From Protonemura montana (taxonomy: Eukaryota > Arthropoda > Insecta > Plecoptera > Nemouridae), in the NCBI GenBank assembly GCA_947568835.1, contig OX387610.1:11761001-11825000 (forward strand): DNA of 64,000 bases. The letters run 5' to 3'. Position 1 is the first letter of the stretch. Every line of letters starts with the position of its first letter. A program made the position numbers and the translations under genes. A model generated the notes under the pieces. The model was not told the origin of the DNA. It searched no databases and saw only the letters and a program-made list of their open reading frames with translations. This document shows, piece after piece, positions 32,124-44,004 of the stretch.

Positions 32124-34656
32124 GCCGTCAAACCCGATTCCGCAGCATCCATTAAAATAAAAGGAAATTATTCAGTCTTCTTGTCAGCAGTTCGTGCATT
32201 ATTAAACACAGTTTACTCATGGTGTAGTAATAATATATACTAATTTACAATTTGGGCACGAAGAGATTTATGTCAAACACATTTCGACGGCCATTGAGCA
32301 CAGGCCACCGCCCACTTAACCCTCTTGTCTCTCACGCAGAACGACGCAGCCTCTCAAAGCCCTGTGGGCTGTGAGCAGCGCGCCTATATTCAAAATTTGA
32401 GTTTGTTTAGTTTTATACAAAATACCACGCTGACAGAATGTAAGTTAAAAACTCAGCAAATAATAAATACGTTTACCAAACGATCACCTGTAACTGTTAA
32501 AGCAATGCAGCAAGCATTATTCACAAGCAATCTGATGCAATGCAACCTCAGAGCAGAACAATCATGATTTAACAACAAAAATAACTGAATGTATCATTCT
32601 TGGATGAGTGCAGTCAAGAAAGTAACGGTCTAGGATTACCAACACTTGCAAGGAAGGTGCTGGATTATCAGGTTAGTGGAGTTTTATAACTAAATCAGTT
32701 AGACGAGAAAAAGCAGTGCCAATATCAACTGTCGTCTAGGGCTGCTGGCCACATTTTAGGTTCTACGAGAGTACATCAGAAAGACACAATGCCAACTTTT
32801 ACGTTCAAAATTATGTAGGTGCCTAGAGCGATCCCGACAAACAGTAATAAACAGCCTGACATTGACACAGTTTTTCACGGTAAGTACTGGGTGACTGACA
32901 AAGCAAAGCAAGCAAATAGGGCATCACTCTCACACTAAAAAACTTTACTTACTCAAAAAAAATACAGTGGTTATTTAAACAAAATTGTTAAACATTCACA
33001 CAGAAAAGCACAAGCAAAAAAAATATGCTGATTAAACCAAACAGATTGTTTCAAAATTTCAATTCAAAGAATGCAAGACTGAGAAAAATGAAGCCTGGTT
33101 ATGTAATAATTAAAATATGTTAGATGTAATTTTCTAAAAATAAACAATAAATGCAAACATACAAATAAAACATTAGCACATCACGTTTAGGTCCCTTCAC
33201 CACCAAAGTTTTCAGTACAGAACTTAACATTTTCTTATAAAAATTGATAGGAGTAAAAAAAAAAAAAAAATGTAACTATGAAACTAGCTCTTGAACAAAA
33301 TGTAGCATGGCATGGTTATATGAATGGCACTCAGAATATTGGATTGCTTTTAGGGTGGTTCACCCACTAATAACCCAAATTAGACTAGTCCAGTACCTTG
33401 GCTAATGACTGGATCCTAGAAAAACCTCAGCAAATTTCCTTGAACTTTTCCACTTAAAATCACTCATATGATTCATACAAGATCATTTGTTGCAGTTCTT
33501 GAGAGGTATGTGGGCAAAACAAACATGAGTTTAAATGACAAGTTTAATGCAAGTAACGGAGCACTTATGTGGTTCTGGGATAATAATAATAATAATATAC
33601 GTTAAATACGATACCTTAAACCTGATAAGGTGAACGTATCCTCACCTGCTACAACGTGCAACAAATTATTTTTTTGCTATCTTGCTATCTAAAGTCAGTT
33701 TTGTTTATCTTAAAATACTTCTTTGTTAACATCTTTCTTTTGGCCCAACAAGGCCATCTTGTTGGGCATCTGGGGCAAAGACTATACATGATCTGGGGTT
33801 GCATTCCTAAACTTAACATATTTTTACTCGATCCAATCATGTTACGGCTTTCAATTCACTACGAGAGAGAGAGATGGAAACTGTTTCATCACGGTACATT
33901 TTCTCTAAATGTGATAAGCGTGCACTAGTGCACACTAACTAAAATATTGCTACCGAAAATATTGCTACCGGCTGTTTGTATCTGTACACCATTTAAACGT
34001 TGAACTGTCAAATAAAAATGAGAAACTGCTTGCTCAATTTCCAAAATTAATAGAAAAAGTTCAGTTTGGACCAGCAAAGTCATAGTTGCTTTAACCACCT
34101 ATAACTGTAATTTTAAAAACAAAAACCCATCACTCATTAACACCAAATTTAGCTTAAAATGTGAATGTGAAATCAAAGGTGAAACCAAAGAAAACCCCAA
34201 AAAGCCCAAAGAAATGGCAGCCGACAAAGATGATTCAACCACATAGTGCAAAGAAGGTTAAAAAAGTTTGAATTCGAGGTATGCCAAAACATAGCCACTG
34301 CAAAGAACTAATACTTAACAATGATTTATTTTCTCTCATCTGTGATTGCTTAACTCTGAATGCACGGACTAAACCTATAAGCCTAATAACAACAGACTAA
34401 CCTTGATGACAACGGAGGTAGGCTTGAAACTCTTTCAGAAGCTTCACTATAAAAGTGTCAAACATCGAGGATCCATGTCTCAGAGGACATGAGGCTAAGT
34501 TAAGTCCAAGGCCAGTATTTCTTCGTCCCATAAACCTCGTAATGTACAATGTCGTACGGTATAAATGATATAAATGCGTTAAAATAAAATAAACACAACT
34601 CCACACCAGAAACATCAACCCCTCAAAACAAATGCAAACCCATCAGTCCACCCCAT
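32124..34656. other. Spacer between the two NTHL1 paralogues, no gene seen
   Basis: AT-rich, with an ATA microsatellite near 33585 and no recognised element. It should contain the promoter of the divergent paralogue and the 3' UTR of NTHL1. Confidence 0.45.
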
Positions 34657-37600
34657 TCACCTGCTCTTCGCTGGCGTTGCAACTTTTCCCTTCCTCGCTG
34701 CGGGGCACAGTCCACGCGCCGCGTTGGAGCACCTAGCGCAATGCGGGAACCGCGGCAGGCAAGTTTGCTGTCCGAAGCCGACCAGGAGGTGGTTCACCTC
34801 AGACCACAGCGACTGCGGTAGCCACGCCTCTAGTGCGCGCCGCGTTTCCTCGGGCTTGGACGTGCGCACCCAGCCGAGGCGGTTGGCGATGCGGTGGACG
34901 TGGGTGTCCACGCCTGGCGATTATCATTATTATTATTTGTGCTGTTTAACGACGCACTGTTTTGACAACTGACCCTGCGGCACTGGTCTAATGTCGTCGG
35001 TGAATGAGTGGATGATGATGAGGATGATGATGAACCTAACCTAGCCTAGAAAGGAGGAGGGGAAACCCGGTGCCGGCACGTAGCCTACTCCTGTCGAAGA
35101 GCACCAAGGGTACCACCGGCTTCACGTTCCTTCCGAAGGACGGTACAATTCGAACAGCAGGATTCCTCCACAAATCCATGCTGTCGAGAGGTTGATAAGC
35201 AAGGCGAATGAAGTTGCTATACTAACTTTCATCCCTCCAACCTCTCTCCCGAACAGAACTGGTCATGTGTATAATGGTCACCCATTCAATACCTGACTCA
35301 GCGCAGTGTTGCTTAACTTCGGTGATCTAACGAGAACCAGTGTTTCCAACACGCCAAACCGTTCGGTACGCCTGGCGAACGGGAGAGACAGATCACATCG
35401 GGAAATCGAAGGAAAACTGTTGGGGGATTTAGCCCAGATTCCCAGCGCTAATGTTAATTGGACTTTAGCCTTCAGCAAGTGGTGACAGTTGTGACCACCC
35501 CACGGCGCTTATGTCTGTTCTTTTTAAAAAAACCTTTACAATGAGTAATTGTAAGAAATAGTGGTTCAGAGCAGTGGTTTGATAGTATACTGTTTAACGA
35601 GTTAGCTCTGTTAAGGTCGCTTTGCGATTTAAAAAATGATTCAGGCGTAAGCCTAAGTTTTGTCTGTGATTGTGCAAAGATATCCAAAAGAGTAAACGAG
35701 CCGTGAACCAAGGGTAGATCACTGTTCCGACACTGCAAGTCGCATTATCTCATTACGCGACAAGGACAATCTAAGAGGCAACCGAGATCAAAAAATGACC
35801 GCACAACACGAAAAACCGAAACGACTTGATCAGCGTGGATGCCAGTCACCAACAAGATCTTCCTGGACATTGCCCCGGAACTAATCTGGTCTCAGTCAAG
35901 ATGCCGAGTTCATGTGGTGCTCAAAGTTGTGGCACCAAGACTTTCAAAATGTCAAATAACTGCCCAGCCAGGCGCGCTCGTGCGGCAGCCACCAGAACTG
36001 AACCCAAGCCAACCAATCACAGGCTGTCTCGATCAGAAGTACTGGGAAGAAAACGAAAGGCTGTCACGACCTATATAACCGGAGACCATCGGCTGCTTTT
36101 CCACGGTTTCAAAGATGTCTACACCAAGGTCCTTTTATATAACCGCCAATCAATCGTAACAGAGCAACACCGTTAAAAAATTTACCAATAAAATACCTAA
36201 GGCTGAGTAAACTACTTGAGAATTTAATCACTCGAAATGACGGTGACTCCACATCTGGGCAACCAACAATTTTGTCTTAGGATGAAATCTTATTTAAATC
36301 GCAAACGCTTGCAATGCGCGGGATATTTTATTATTAATAACACTATAACCGTCTCAAAAATTGATGCCCAAATGCGGACTCGAACAGCGATCTCCACCTA
36401 TCGCGGGTGTTACTCTGAACCATTGAGCTATCTGGAAACTGGCTTTATGAGACGATTTAAGTGCATTTGATGAGAATGACAGTTCTCCAAGGAGTAGAAC
36501 CATGAGGCTATGAATACTCACAGTCACTCTGATTCTAGTGACGCTATATCACGTCACAACCTGTCAAACTCAAATAACTCCAATTTGACGTTGGATTCGC
36601 TGCTGTATTAGGATGAAATCTTATTTAAATTGCAAACGCTTGCAATGAGCGAGGCATTTTATTATTAACAACACTATAACCGTCTCAAAAATTGATGCCC
36701 AAATGCGGACTCAAACCCCGATCCGCGTTTGGGTATCAATTTTTGAGACGGTTATAGTGTTGTCAATAATAAAACATTTCTTCGATGTTGTAGCTATCGG
36801 TTGGTACTTTTTGCAAAGACGGTTTAACATTAGGTGAGATTCTGACTTAAGCCTGTGAACCTAAGGCCGCTACGTACCTATGCCTGTGACCTGTCCCCAA
36901 GCAACGTTCATACAGATGTGGGCCATCTTCGGGCCAACACCCGGGAGGCTGATCAATCCTGCGACCGTGTCGGGGATGTCGTCGGCAAAGCGCTGTCGAA
37001 GTATCGCAGTGGTACGGAGAATGTGCCGCGTCTTGGTCTGAAACAGGCATAGGCATTACTTAAGAGCTAGGTTGTACAGAGAAATATGTGATACAGCTTA
37101 TATTTCAATGAAACTGCTGCTAGAAGTATAGAAATCTGCAATTTCTCTTGTCTCACTTGCATTGCTGATCATCGAAACCGTTTTCTCTGTCATAAGCTTC
37201 TCTTTTGTATGATTGCCATGTTAACGTACCACACTACTGCAGTCTCATCCCCTAGAGAGGTTCCCTCATTTACCCTCAGAAGTTGGAGAATGTATGCCCT
37301 GATAGCTCAGTTGATTGAGCATCCAACTGGATTGGGAGGTCCTATGTCTAGGTTCGACTACACATTTTTGCAGTCTAGCTCCCTACCAACTATAGTAGTT
37401 ATTATTGGTTGAGTAATCTCTGCCCTATAGAGATGAAATATCTGTGGTTTATCTTTGCTTACAGGTTTAGATCTCCTAGTTAAAACATTGTATACATCAA
37501 TAAGACTTAACTCCAGAGCCCTTTGAAGCATGCAAGTCATGTCTCTTTCTAAGACTTAGTTTCCTTACCTTCCAGTACATAACAGGGTAGACAAGTTTTC

Positions 37601-39046
37601 CTAGCGTCTCTTCATCGGTCTCCAGGATCCGCCCGACAGTGAGCCCGTGCTCTCGCAGGCGCGTCATGGCCGCGTGATTCATGGCATCTTTTGTCTGGCT
37701 TGACAGCATCAGCGAGATCAGCGACTGATAGCGAGACACCTTTAGGGAGAAAGCGTTTGTGCCGTCAATAGCGGCAGGAGGCGAAAAATGTTTTGATTTT
37801 TGGCAAAAATCCCATGTCCCTGGCAATTAGTTGCCTTTTGGGCTGGCTTTAGTATAGGTGTATCTACTAGTGATTGTATATCTCTTTTTATTTGCCAAAA
37901 ATATCACTACAAACTTGTATCATACTAACTACTACTTTGTATCATACTAACTTAAAACTTGCACTAAGCCCAAAGGCATTGTAAAATGTAATACAAGTCC
38001 AAGTTCCACGACATGCATGCGCGTGTGGGAATGAGGAATTTGTAAGTAAGAAATATGAAAATGTAAGTAGAAGTTCTTAAATCCTTTAAAACCAAACAAA
38101 TGTTATACAAATAAATATTCGATACCTGATAGTTTGAAAGAACTGCTTAAAAATAATAGTTGGTTATTGGTACAGGTTTAGCAATTCATTTCCTACAGAA
38201 TGATATTTTATTTAACTATTATTCACACTGGCTAAATTTCTCCAAATGTTTGTAAACTTATGCAATCCCAGGTGGAAAATAGTACATTACCTTTGGGTCT
38301 TCGTCTTCGTCCATCCACAAGTCGCAGCCCATGGTATCGACTGGTGCATCCCTTTCTTTCCGCATTTCACGAATGTTTTCCACCACTTCTGCCCAATTTG
38401 GCGGCTCCCACTTGGGTTTCTTGCCATCAAACTCTTCTCCTTTCGACGTCTGCGTAGCAGTGCCGTCACCAGAATCAAAATACGGTGATGAACCCAACGT
38501 TTTCTCATCGGTCGAGTCAACTTTTTGTATTTCGTATGCGATTTGCACATGTTTGCGTTTTGCTACAGTTTTCGGCAAGGGTTTAGTCTTGTGATTCGGC
38601 TTGTCATTAAAGATATTGGGAGGGTTCACTTTACTCTCTTTTTCTTTTTCTAAAGTGTTCAAAACCGACGTTCTAACATGTTTTGGCTCCTGTTTAGTTA
38701 TATGATTCAACATGTCATTCGAAAAGTACGGAGATGAAACTTCATTTTCTTCTTTCTTTCTCACAACACTCAAAACCACACTTGTAACAGGGTCGGATAT
38801 CTCTCCAGAAGGTGAAGAATTTAGTTCAGTTGGTTCACATTTCACTTTCGCAAGATCTGACGAGGATTTTCCATCATCCGCTAACGCAGCTATTGTAGCT
38901 TTCCCATTTAGTTTGCGTTGCTGTTTTGCGCTAAGTTTACTCAACTCAACTTTGACGCTATTCTTTTCTGGCTTATTTTCTCTTCCAATGTTTGCTGTTT
39001 CTCTTATTGCTGCAGATCGTGTAATTCTTCGGGATGTTGTAGCCAT
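34657..39046 (-). CDS. NTHL1: NTHL1, endonuclease III-like DNA glycosylase/AP lyase, 447 aa
   Basis: Bifunctional glycosylase that removes oxidised pyrimidines in base-excision repair (nucleus, mitochondria). Four exons: 39046-38291, 37739-37569, 37037-36878, 34913-34657; phases agree. Exon 1 encodes a 250-residue charged, Ser/Lys-rich N-terminus, much longer than in human (about 304 aa in all). The catalytic core is complete: [17 protein letters not shown], helix-hairpin-helix [14 protein letters not shown] with K346, then [14 protein letters not shown] with D365, 19 residues later as in human. [12 protein letters not shown] follows. The Fe-S site has Cys spacing 6-2-7 ([19 protein letters not shown]) where 6-2-5 is usual. 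The exon 4 acceptor sits against the tail of a 5S-SINE. The start faces NUP37 across about 550 bases. Confidence 0.95.
34921..35367 (-). mobile_element. 5S-rRNA-derived SINE, near full length, in NTHL1 intron 3
   Basis: On the minus strand: head ACCGAACGGTTTGGCGTGTT, 5S core GATCACCGAAGTTAAGCAAC, body with CCAACCTCTC.. and CGTCCTTCGGAAGGAACGTG, GTAGGCTACGTGCCGGCACC, a (CAT)n-rich stretch, and the 3' end AAAACAGTGCGTCGTTAAAC followed by an ATA-rich tail. The best reference copy in the window. Its tail ends about 6 bases from the NTHL1 exon 4 acceptor. Confidence 0.92.
35368..36282. other. NTHL1 intron 3, unannotated part
   Basis: Includes a CCAAT-like and a TATA-like stretch (36000-36140) beside a plus-strand open frame rich in Arg/Thr at 35826-36176. 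No family match and no splice or poly(A) support, so no gene is called. Confidence 0.35.
36283..36790 (-). mobile_element. tRNA-derived SINE, two nested or tandem partial copies
   Basis: On the minus strand the head has an A-box-like AGATAGCTCAATGGTTCAGA and a canonical B box GTTCGAGTCC, followed by GCATTTGGGCATCAATTTTT and GAGACGGTTATAGTGTT. The left end carries the palindromic-tail arm (CAAACGCTTGCAATGCGCGG). A second partial copy, with an inverted piece, follows at 36610-36790. Lies in NTHL1 intron 3. Confidence 0.8.
37285..37440 (+). mobile_element. tRNA-derived SINE, second family
   Basis: tRNA-like head with ATAGCTCAGTTGATTGAGCA (A box) and TAGGTTCGACTACACA (B-box-like), then TTTTTGCAGTCTAGCTCCCT. 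Resembles the heads near 63360 and 63640. Not a tRNA gene: no closing acceptor stem and no 3' T run. NTHL1 intron 2. Confidence 0.7.
37740..38290 (-). other. NTHL1 intron 1
   Basis: AT-rich intron between exons 1 and 2. Nothing recognisable inside. Confidence 0.5.
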
Positions 39047-39597
39047 TTTGTAGGTTAATCTTATGAGGTAATCATAATAAACACACTTTTTGCCGCTGAT
39101 GATGGTATTAAAATAAGTTATTTTAAAGATTTTAGAACAAGTACTTCTAGCAGCTTTCGTGCAATCTTAAATTCAATAAATATATAAATAAGCACGAAAT
39201 CAATATTAATTGACAGATATCAGATTACCGCACCAACTAAATTCCAGCTGACAGATTCACGATACAGCTGGTGGTAAATCGGGAACTCTCGTCAGTCTCC
39301 GAAGTATTTCGATTTTGAACTTAAAAGATCATTTTAATTTAAATTTAATAAATTAAATTTGATAACTATTTCCATAAAATTATAATTACTTCACGTTAAA
39401 TTTTCTTCGCTGATTTTCATAGGATTACGGCACTGTTGATTGCTTTCTTGGGAAATAATTAAATATTTGTTAACTGTACCTGACTGTACCTACTGGCTGA
39501 AGGGCTGAAGTCACCGGTTGGTGAATGTTGTGGATTGGAGGGACTTGCAAAGTTGTTGATAGGTGATTTTTTGTAGCGCGTTTTATTCTGCTTTACA
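39047..39597. promoter_or_regulatory. Shared upstream region of NTHL1 and NUP37
   Basis: About 550 bases between divergent start codons, AT-rich, no TATA box identified. Promoter activity is inferred from the layout. Confidence 0.45.
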
Positions 39598-42500
39598 ATG
39601 GACATCGACAGATCGTTAGAGCCAACACACGTCGTTGATTTCAAGTCACACATTAATTGCGTCGAGTTTTCACCCTTCGAGTGGTCAAACAACTTGATTT
39701 GCGTCGCCGTAAATGACGAAATTTCAGTTGGGCTCGTCAAATTTCAGGTTAGATCGTCCTTAAAAATGAAAACATGCTGACAATCACGTGGAAATAAAAT
39801 GATTCTTGTTGATAAAATGCTGTTACCTACAATGATAACCGGCTTGGATTTTTCATCAGGAGGAAAATGAAGGTCAGGAAGAAGAATTGGAGTTTCATCT
39901 GCTACGCGAATTTCGTCAAGGCTGCCGAATTGAATCTTTAGCCTGGAGTCCTGAAACCTCACTAGGTGTCCTTCCCAAGGTGGTAAAGTTTGCCGCCGCA
40001 GGAAGCGACTTTGATATTCTCGTTATATACAGCGATCTCGTTGAACGTGACACTGTGCACAGGTTGACTGGACACAAGTCACACGTCAACACAATAGCAT
40101 TTGACCCAAACTCGACTCTGCTGGCATCCGGCAGCAACGATCACACCGTCAGATTTTGGGAAGATGACACTTGTGTTAAGAAGATACTTGTGCAGGCACC
40201 AGGTGCGTAACGTTTTCAAGCATTGCTCATTTTCATTGAGTTTTTGGCCGAAGTTAAAGTGATAGTAAATTAAAACATATAACATCACATATTCTACATC
40301 AATGATTCATTTCATTCGACTTTTGTTCTTTGTTTCCGAAACAAAAAATTGCTTAGCTGGTTTATTAGCACTCTAGCTAAGCTCTGCACGTGCTGGATCA
40401 ATATTTGCAAAACCTCGCCAATAGAAGGTGTCACGTGACCAAATCAAGTTCGCTCCTTTGCTGAAAGGAGGGGGTCCTTCTGTGAAGCCTTCGTGTAAAG
40501 TAGCACTAAACAAGGCATTAATCAGCACCCACTCATTCACTGCCGCCATTAGACCAGTGCCACAGGGTCCATTGCCAAACACTGCTAAAATGCAGGTTCT
40601 CTTTTCGGCAGTGGTCTCTCTTTGCTGGCACCGCTCGGAGCCTGGGAGCCTGCTCGTTGCGACGCTGGACGGTGCAGTGCGACAGCTCTCCACAGCGACG
40701 GGTCGTGTGCTAGCTACGCTGACAACCTTTGAGTCCCCTCTTACCGACATGCACTGGGCACCAAGCAACGCAAACGTCGTTGCCGCCACAGCAGGCACCA
40801 ACCTCGTCATGTGGGACATCAAACGACCTAGGTGCGAGCTTGGCTAATAAACTAGCGCCACCGGGACAGTGCTCACGCACTGTGTCAATGTAACAAGGCT
40901 AAGCGGTGGCCGGCCCTTGGTGCTGTTGGACAGGAGCAGCCAACACAGTGTGTCAAAGTGACGAGGCTAAGCGGTGGCCGGTCCTTGGTGATGTTGGACA
41001 GGAGCAGCCAACACAGTGTGTCAAAGGGACAAGGCTAAGCTGTGGCCAGTCCTTGGTGCTGTTGGACAGGAGTAGCCAACACAGTGTGTCAAAGTGACAA
41101 GGCTAAGCGGTGGCCGGTCCTTGGTGCTGTTGGACAGGAGAAGCCAACACAGTGTGTCAAAGGTACAAGGCTAAGCGGTGGCCGGTCCTTGGTGCTGTTG
41201 GACAGGAGCAGCCAATACAGTGTGTCAAAGAGACAAGGCTAAGCAGTGCCCGGTCCTTGGTGCTGTTGGACAGGAGCAGCCAACACAGTGTGTCAAAGAG
41301 ACAAGGCTAAGCGGTGCCCGGTCCTTGGTGCTGTTGGACAGGAGCATCCAACACAGTGTGTCAAAGGGACAAGGCTAAGCTGTGGCCGGTCCTTGGTGCT
41401 GTTGGACAGGAGCAGCCAACACAGTGTGTCAAAGGCACAAGGCTAAGCGGTGGCCGGTCCTTGGAGCTGTTGGACAGAAGCAGCCAACACAGTGTGTCAA
41501 AGGCACAAGGCTAAGCGGTGGCCGGTCCTTGGTGCTGTTAACATTTCTAAGGCTTCGAAGCCTTAGAAATAGTTAATATTAAGACTTCATTTTTTAAATT
41601 TACTTTGTATTTTGTACATTGTATGAATTGTCTAACTGTACTAATAGCTAGAGAAATAAAGAAACTTACTCACTTTACCAACTATAACTCTTGTCCTTGC
41701 AGCCTCAACGAGAACCTGCGAGTGGTCTACGGAGGGTGCGCGGCACGCGTCCGCGTTTGCCCAACCAACCACCAGGTAGTGGCTACAATCGGAGAGCCGC
41801 GACACGAGCTCAAGGTCACCCACTTGCAGGCCAAGTCTCCGTTGCTGGCGACAACATGCACGGTTCGTCACATGGTTGCCGTCTCCCGGAGATGGAGTGT
41901 TAATCATTACAAGTGCTAGGAAATTTAATTTAGTTTCTTCTTGCAAATTACTTGCATTTGAGACTTTTTTACGCTCAATCTTAATTTATGCCAATTGCAG
42001 CAATTGATATTTTGAGTCGCAATCATTGGATTGTAAAAAGGTTTGTTGAAAATGACGGCCGCAAGACGTCACAGATACCACATGAAGAATGTTTGACATT
42101 AGCGCTGAGACTCTGACTAATCTTATGAATCCAGTTGCAGCATTGTTTTTAATAATACATTCTCTGTCTACTCCAAGCTTTTGTAATTTAAATAAGATTT
42201 CATTTGCATAAAGTTTGATTACAGCTTGATTAGATCTCAATGCATCACTGGAATAAGAATGACTGTGAGTATTCACGGCCTCGTGGTTCTACTCGTAAGA
42301 AATCTGTCGGGTTCATCAATGACACTAAAATCCTCTCCAAAAGGTTGTTGGTTAGAGCAACGCCCACTTAAGGTGGAGACCAGGGTTCAAAGCCCTGATT
42401 GGATACACATTTTAGAGAGGGTAGCTGGTAATAAAACTGAAATATTCTCTGCCGATCCCTCCTGGTAAAAATTTCTTATTAGTTTATTTCTTATTTATTT

Positions 42501-42701
42501 ATTCAATTGAAACATCTTGGAAGCGTACAATTAGTACAGTGGTACGGTAAATATTTAGTAATAACCTATGTCTAGTCTGATGTGTTATCTTTGTCGGCCT
42601 GGTTTTAGATCTACGGGGGTCTCAGCTGGCACCAGAAGCTGCCATATGTCTGCCTTGGCATCGATCGCAAGCTCTGTCTGTGGAAAGTCGGTACCAAGTA
42701 G
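39598..42701 (+). CDS. NUP37: Nucleoporin NUP37 (WD-repeat), about 321 aa
   Basis: Beta-propeller subunit of the NUP107-160 (Y) complex of the nuclear pore. Five exons: 39598-39747, 39860-40202, 40612-40831, 41703-41862 (or to 41874) and 42609-42701. Matches to human NUP37 include VEFSPFE near the N-terminus, CRIESLAWSPETSLGVLPKV, VKFAAAGSDFDI, a WD motif LTGHKSHVNTIAFDP with ASGSNDHTVRFW, SLCWHRSEPGSLLVATLDG, TNLVMWDI and the C-terminal GGLSWHQKLPYVCLGIDRKL to LCLWK. Human is 326 aa. The exon 4 donor is uncertain: two GTT sites in the same phase are possible. Introns 2 and 3 carry SINE-derived sequence: a SINE 3' piece 30 bases before the exon 3 acceptor, and minisatellite array 4 starting about 45 bases after the exon 3 donor. 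Confidence 0.92.
40524..40590 (+). mobile_element. 3' fragment of the 5S-SINE in NUP37 intron 2
   Basis: CACCCACTCATTCACTGCCG and ATTAGACCAGTGCCACAGGG match the 3' part of the SINE at 34921. Ends about 25-30 bases before the exon 3 acceptor. Confidence 0.75.
40878..41539 (+). repeat. 68-bp minisatellite, array 4 (about 9.7 copies), in NUP37 intron 3
   Basis: The most regular of the four arrays, same monomer. It stops abruptly inside a monomer at a palindrome (41538-41576). Confidence 0.96.
41538..41576. repeat. Perfect palindrome at the end of array 4
   Basis: Arms ATTTCTAAGGCTTC and its complement with no spacer, 28 bases perfect (41543-41570) and imperfectly extended on both sides. Not present at the other array ends. 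Confidence 0.85.
42185..42470 (+). mobile_element. tRNA-derived SINE with tail arm, in NUP37 intron 4
   Basis: Begins with the arm AATTTAAATAAGATTTCATT, then the family-specific ATGACTGTGAGTATTCACGG and CTCGTGGTTCTACTC. The tRNA-like head has GGTTAGAGCAACGCCCACTT and B-box-like GGGTTCAAAGCCC. Related to the elements at 5675 and 36283, opposite orientation. Confidence 0.75.
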
Positions 42702-43036
42702 TCGACCTCCTCTCTGCTTGCAGAATTCTTCATTTATCATCTCATTTACCTTTGTTATAAACACATATACTCCATCTTGGTTTCTTAATTTTCATGTTTC
42801 CTTTTAAACAACTACTCCATCCTAAATTACTTATTCGATACAATTTCCTTGCCCTGTTTTGGTTATTTAAGGGAATTGTAGTGCCTCCATCTTCTTTTGC
42901 TGAGGAATCCAGGTAACAATATCCTATTTTTTTGTTCTTTATTTGGGGTTGGTTTAAACTGTTAAATCAACTAAAATGTTCTGGTGCAAATTTTGATTGA
43001 TTCGTTGTGTTTCGTTGTGTTGGTTGTGTTGTGATT

Positions 43037-43375
43037 GTTGTGTACGGCACTGGTCTAGTGGCATCAGTCAATGTGTGGATGAAGATAAGTGTACGATAAA
43101 CCTAGTCTAGCATAGAAGGGAGGAAGGTAAAACACGGTGCCTGCACTTAGCCTACTCCTGTTGAGAAACACCAAGGGGACCACCGGCTTAACGTCACTTC
43201 CGAAGGACAGTAAAACATGAAGAACAGGATTGCTCCACAACTCCATGTTGTCGAGAGGCTAATTTAAGTTGTACTAACTTTCATCCCTCCAACCAGAACT
43301 GGCCTTATATATGATGGTAAAAAATCTAATACCTGACCCCTCGCAGTGTTGCTTAACTTAGTGATGTCACTGCAA
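43037..43375 (-). mobile_element. 5S-rRNA-derived SINE, older copy
   Basis: Minus-strand copy with body motifs GTAGGCT (diverged), CCGGTGGTCCCCTTGGTG, GACAACATGGAGTTGTGGAG and the 5S core near 43350 (GCAACACTGCGAGGGGTCAG). More diverged than the copy at 34921. Confidence 0.85.
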
Positions 43376-44004
43376 ACGCAAAAACATTTCGTCTTTTAAT
43401 TAGAAAGTGAAACTTAATAATCAAATAATTCATTAAAATAATATATGAGAATTTTTTCTCAATATTTTTACTGTCACTGGATCCTTTTGTGGATTATAAC
43501 CTGTGCAGGAAAACCTTGAAATTCACTCCATTACCTCACATTGACTGCAATAGAGGTTGCTTTGCAGAGCATTTTGGCGGTGAGACCTTTTGTCTCAATG
43601 GAGGAAAAATGAACTTAAACTCAGTAAAACATTAAAATTTCATTTATTTGCGACAACACAACAAATACAGGAATGAAATGGTGTGCGTAGAATAACGTAT
43701 CGAACAAACTCTCGTGCATTATACCGAACTAAGAACACGAATGAACTCTACAGCTGCTAAAAAGAAACCCTTCCTCATAACAATAACAAAATTTTAAAAC
43801 ATCTTTACAGTGTGCCATGGATAAAACGTTTAGTTATGTTTACAAAAACGATTTAAAACTAAAAACAACCAATGCAACAAATACATTCACAATATGTGCT
43901 TTAAAAATGTCGATTAAATATCACAGTAGATTCCAGAGAAAACACTTGCTAAATTTGATATTGCCAAGATACGTTTATCTTTTACACTTACCTAGTTCCT
44001 AAAA

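Noticed and set aside
35826-36176. Arg/Thr-rich open frame with CCAAT- and TATA-like upstream motifs, considered as a histone-like gene
   Set aside because: No histone motif is present, the motifs lie inside the frame, and it sits in an NTHL1 intron full of SINE sequence.
2645-41539. Regular tandem arrays as a possible CRISPR locus
   Set aside because: Monomers are contiguous with no unique spacers, the genome is eukaryotic, and no cas-like genes are present.
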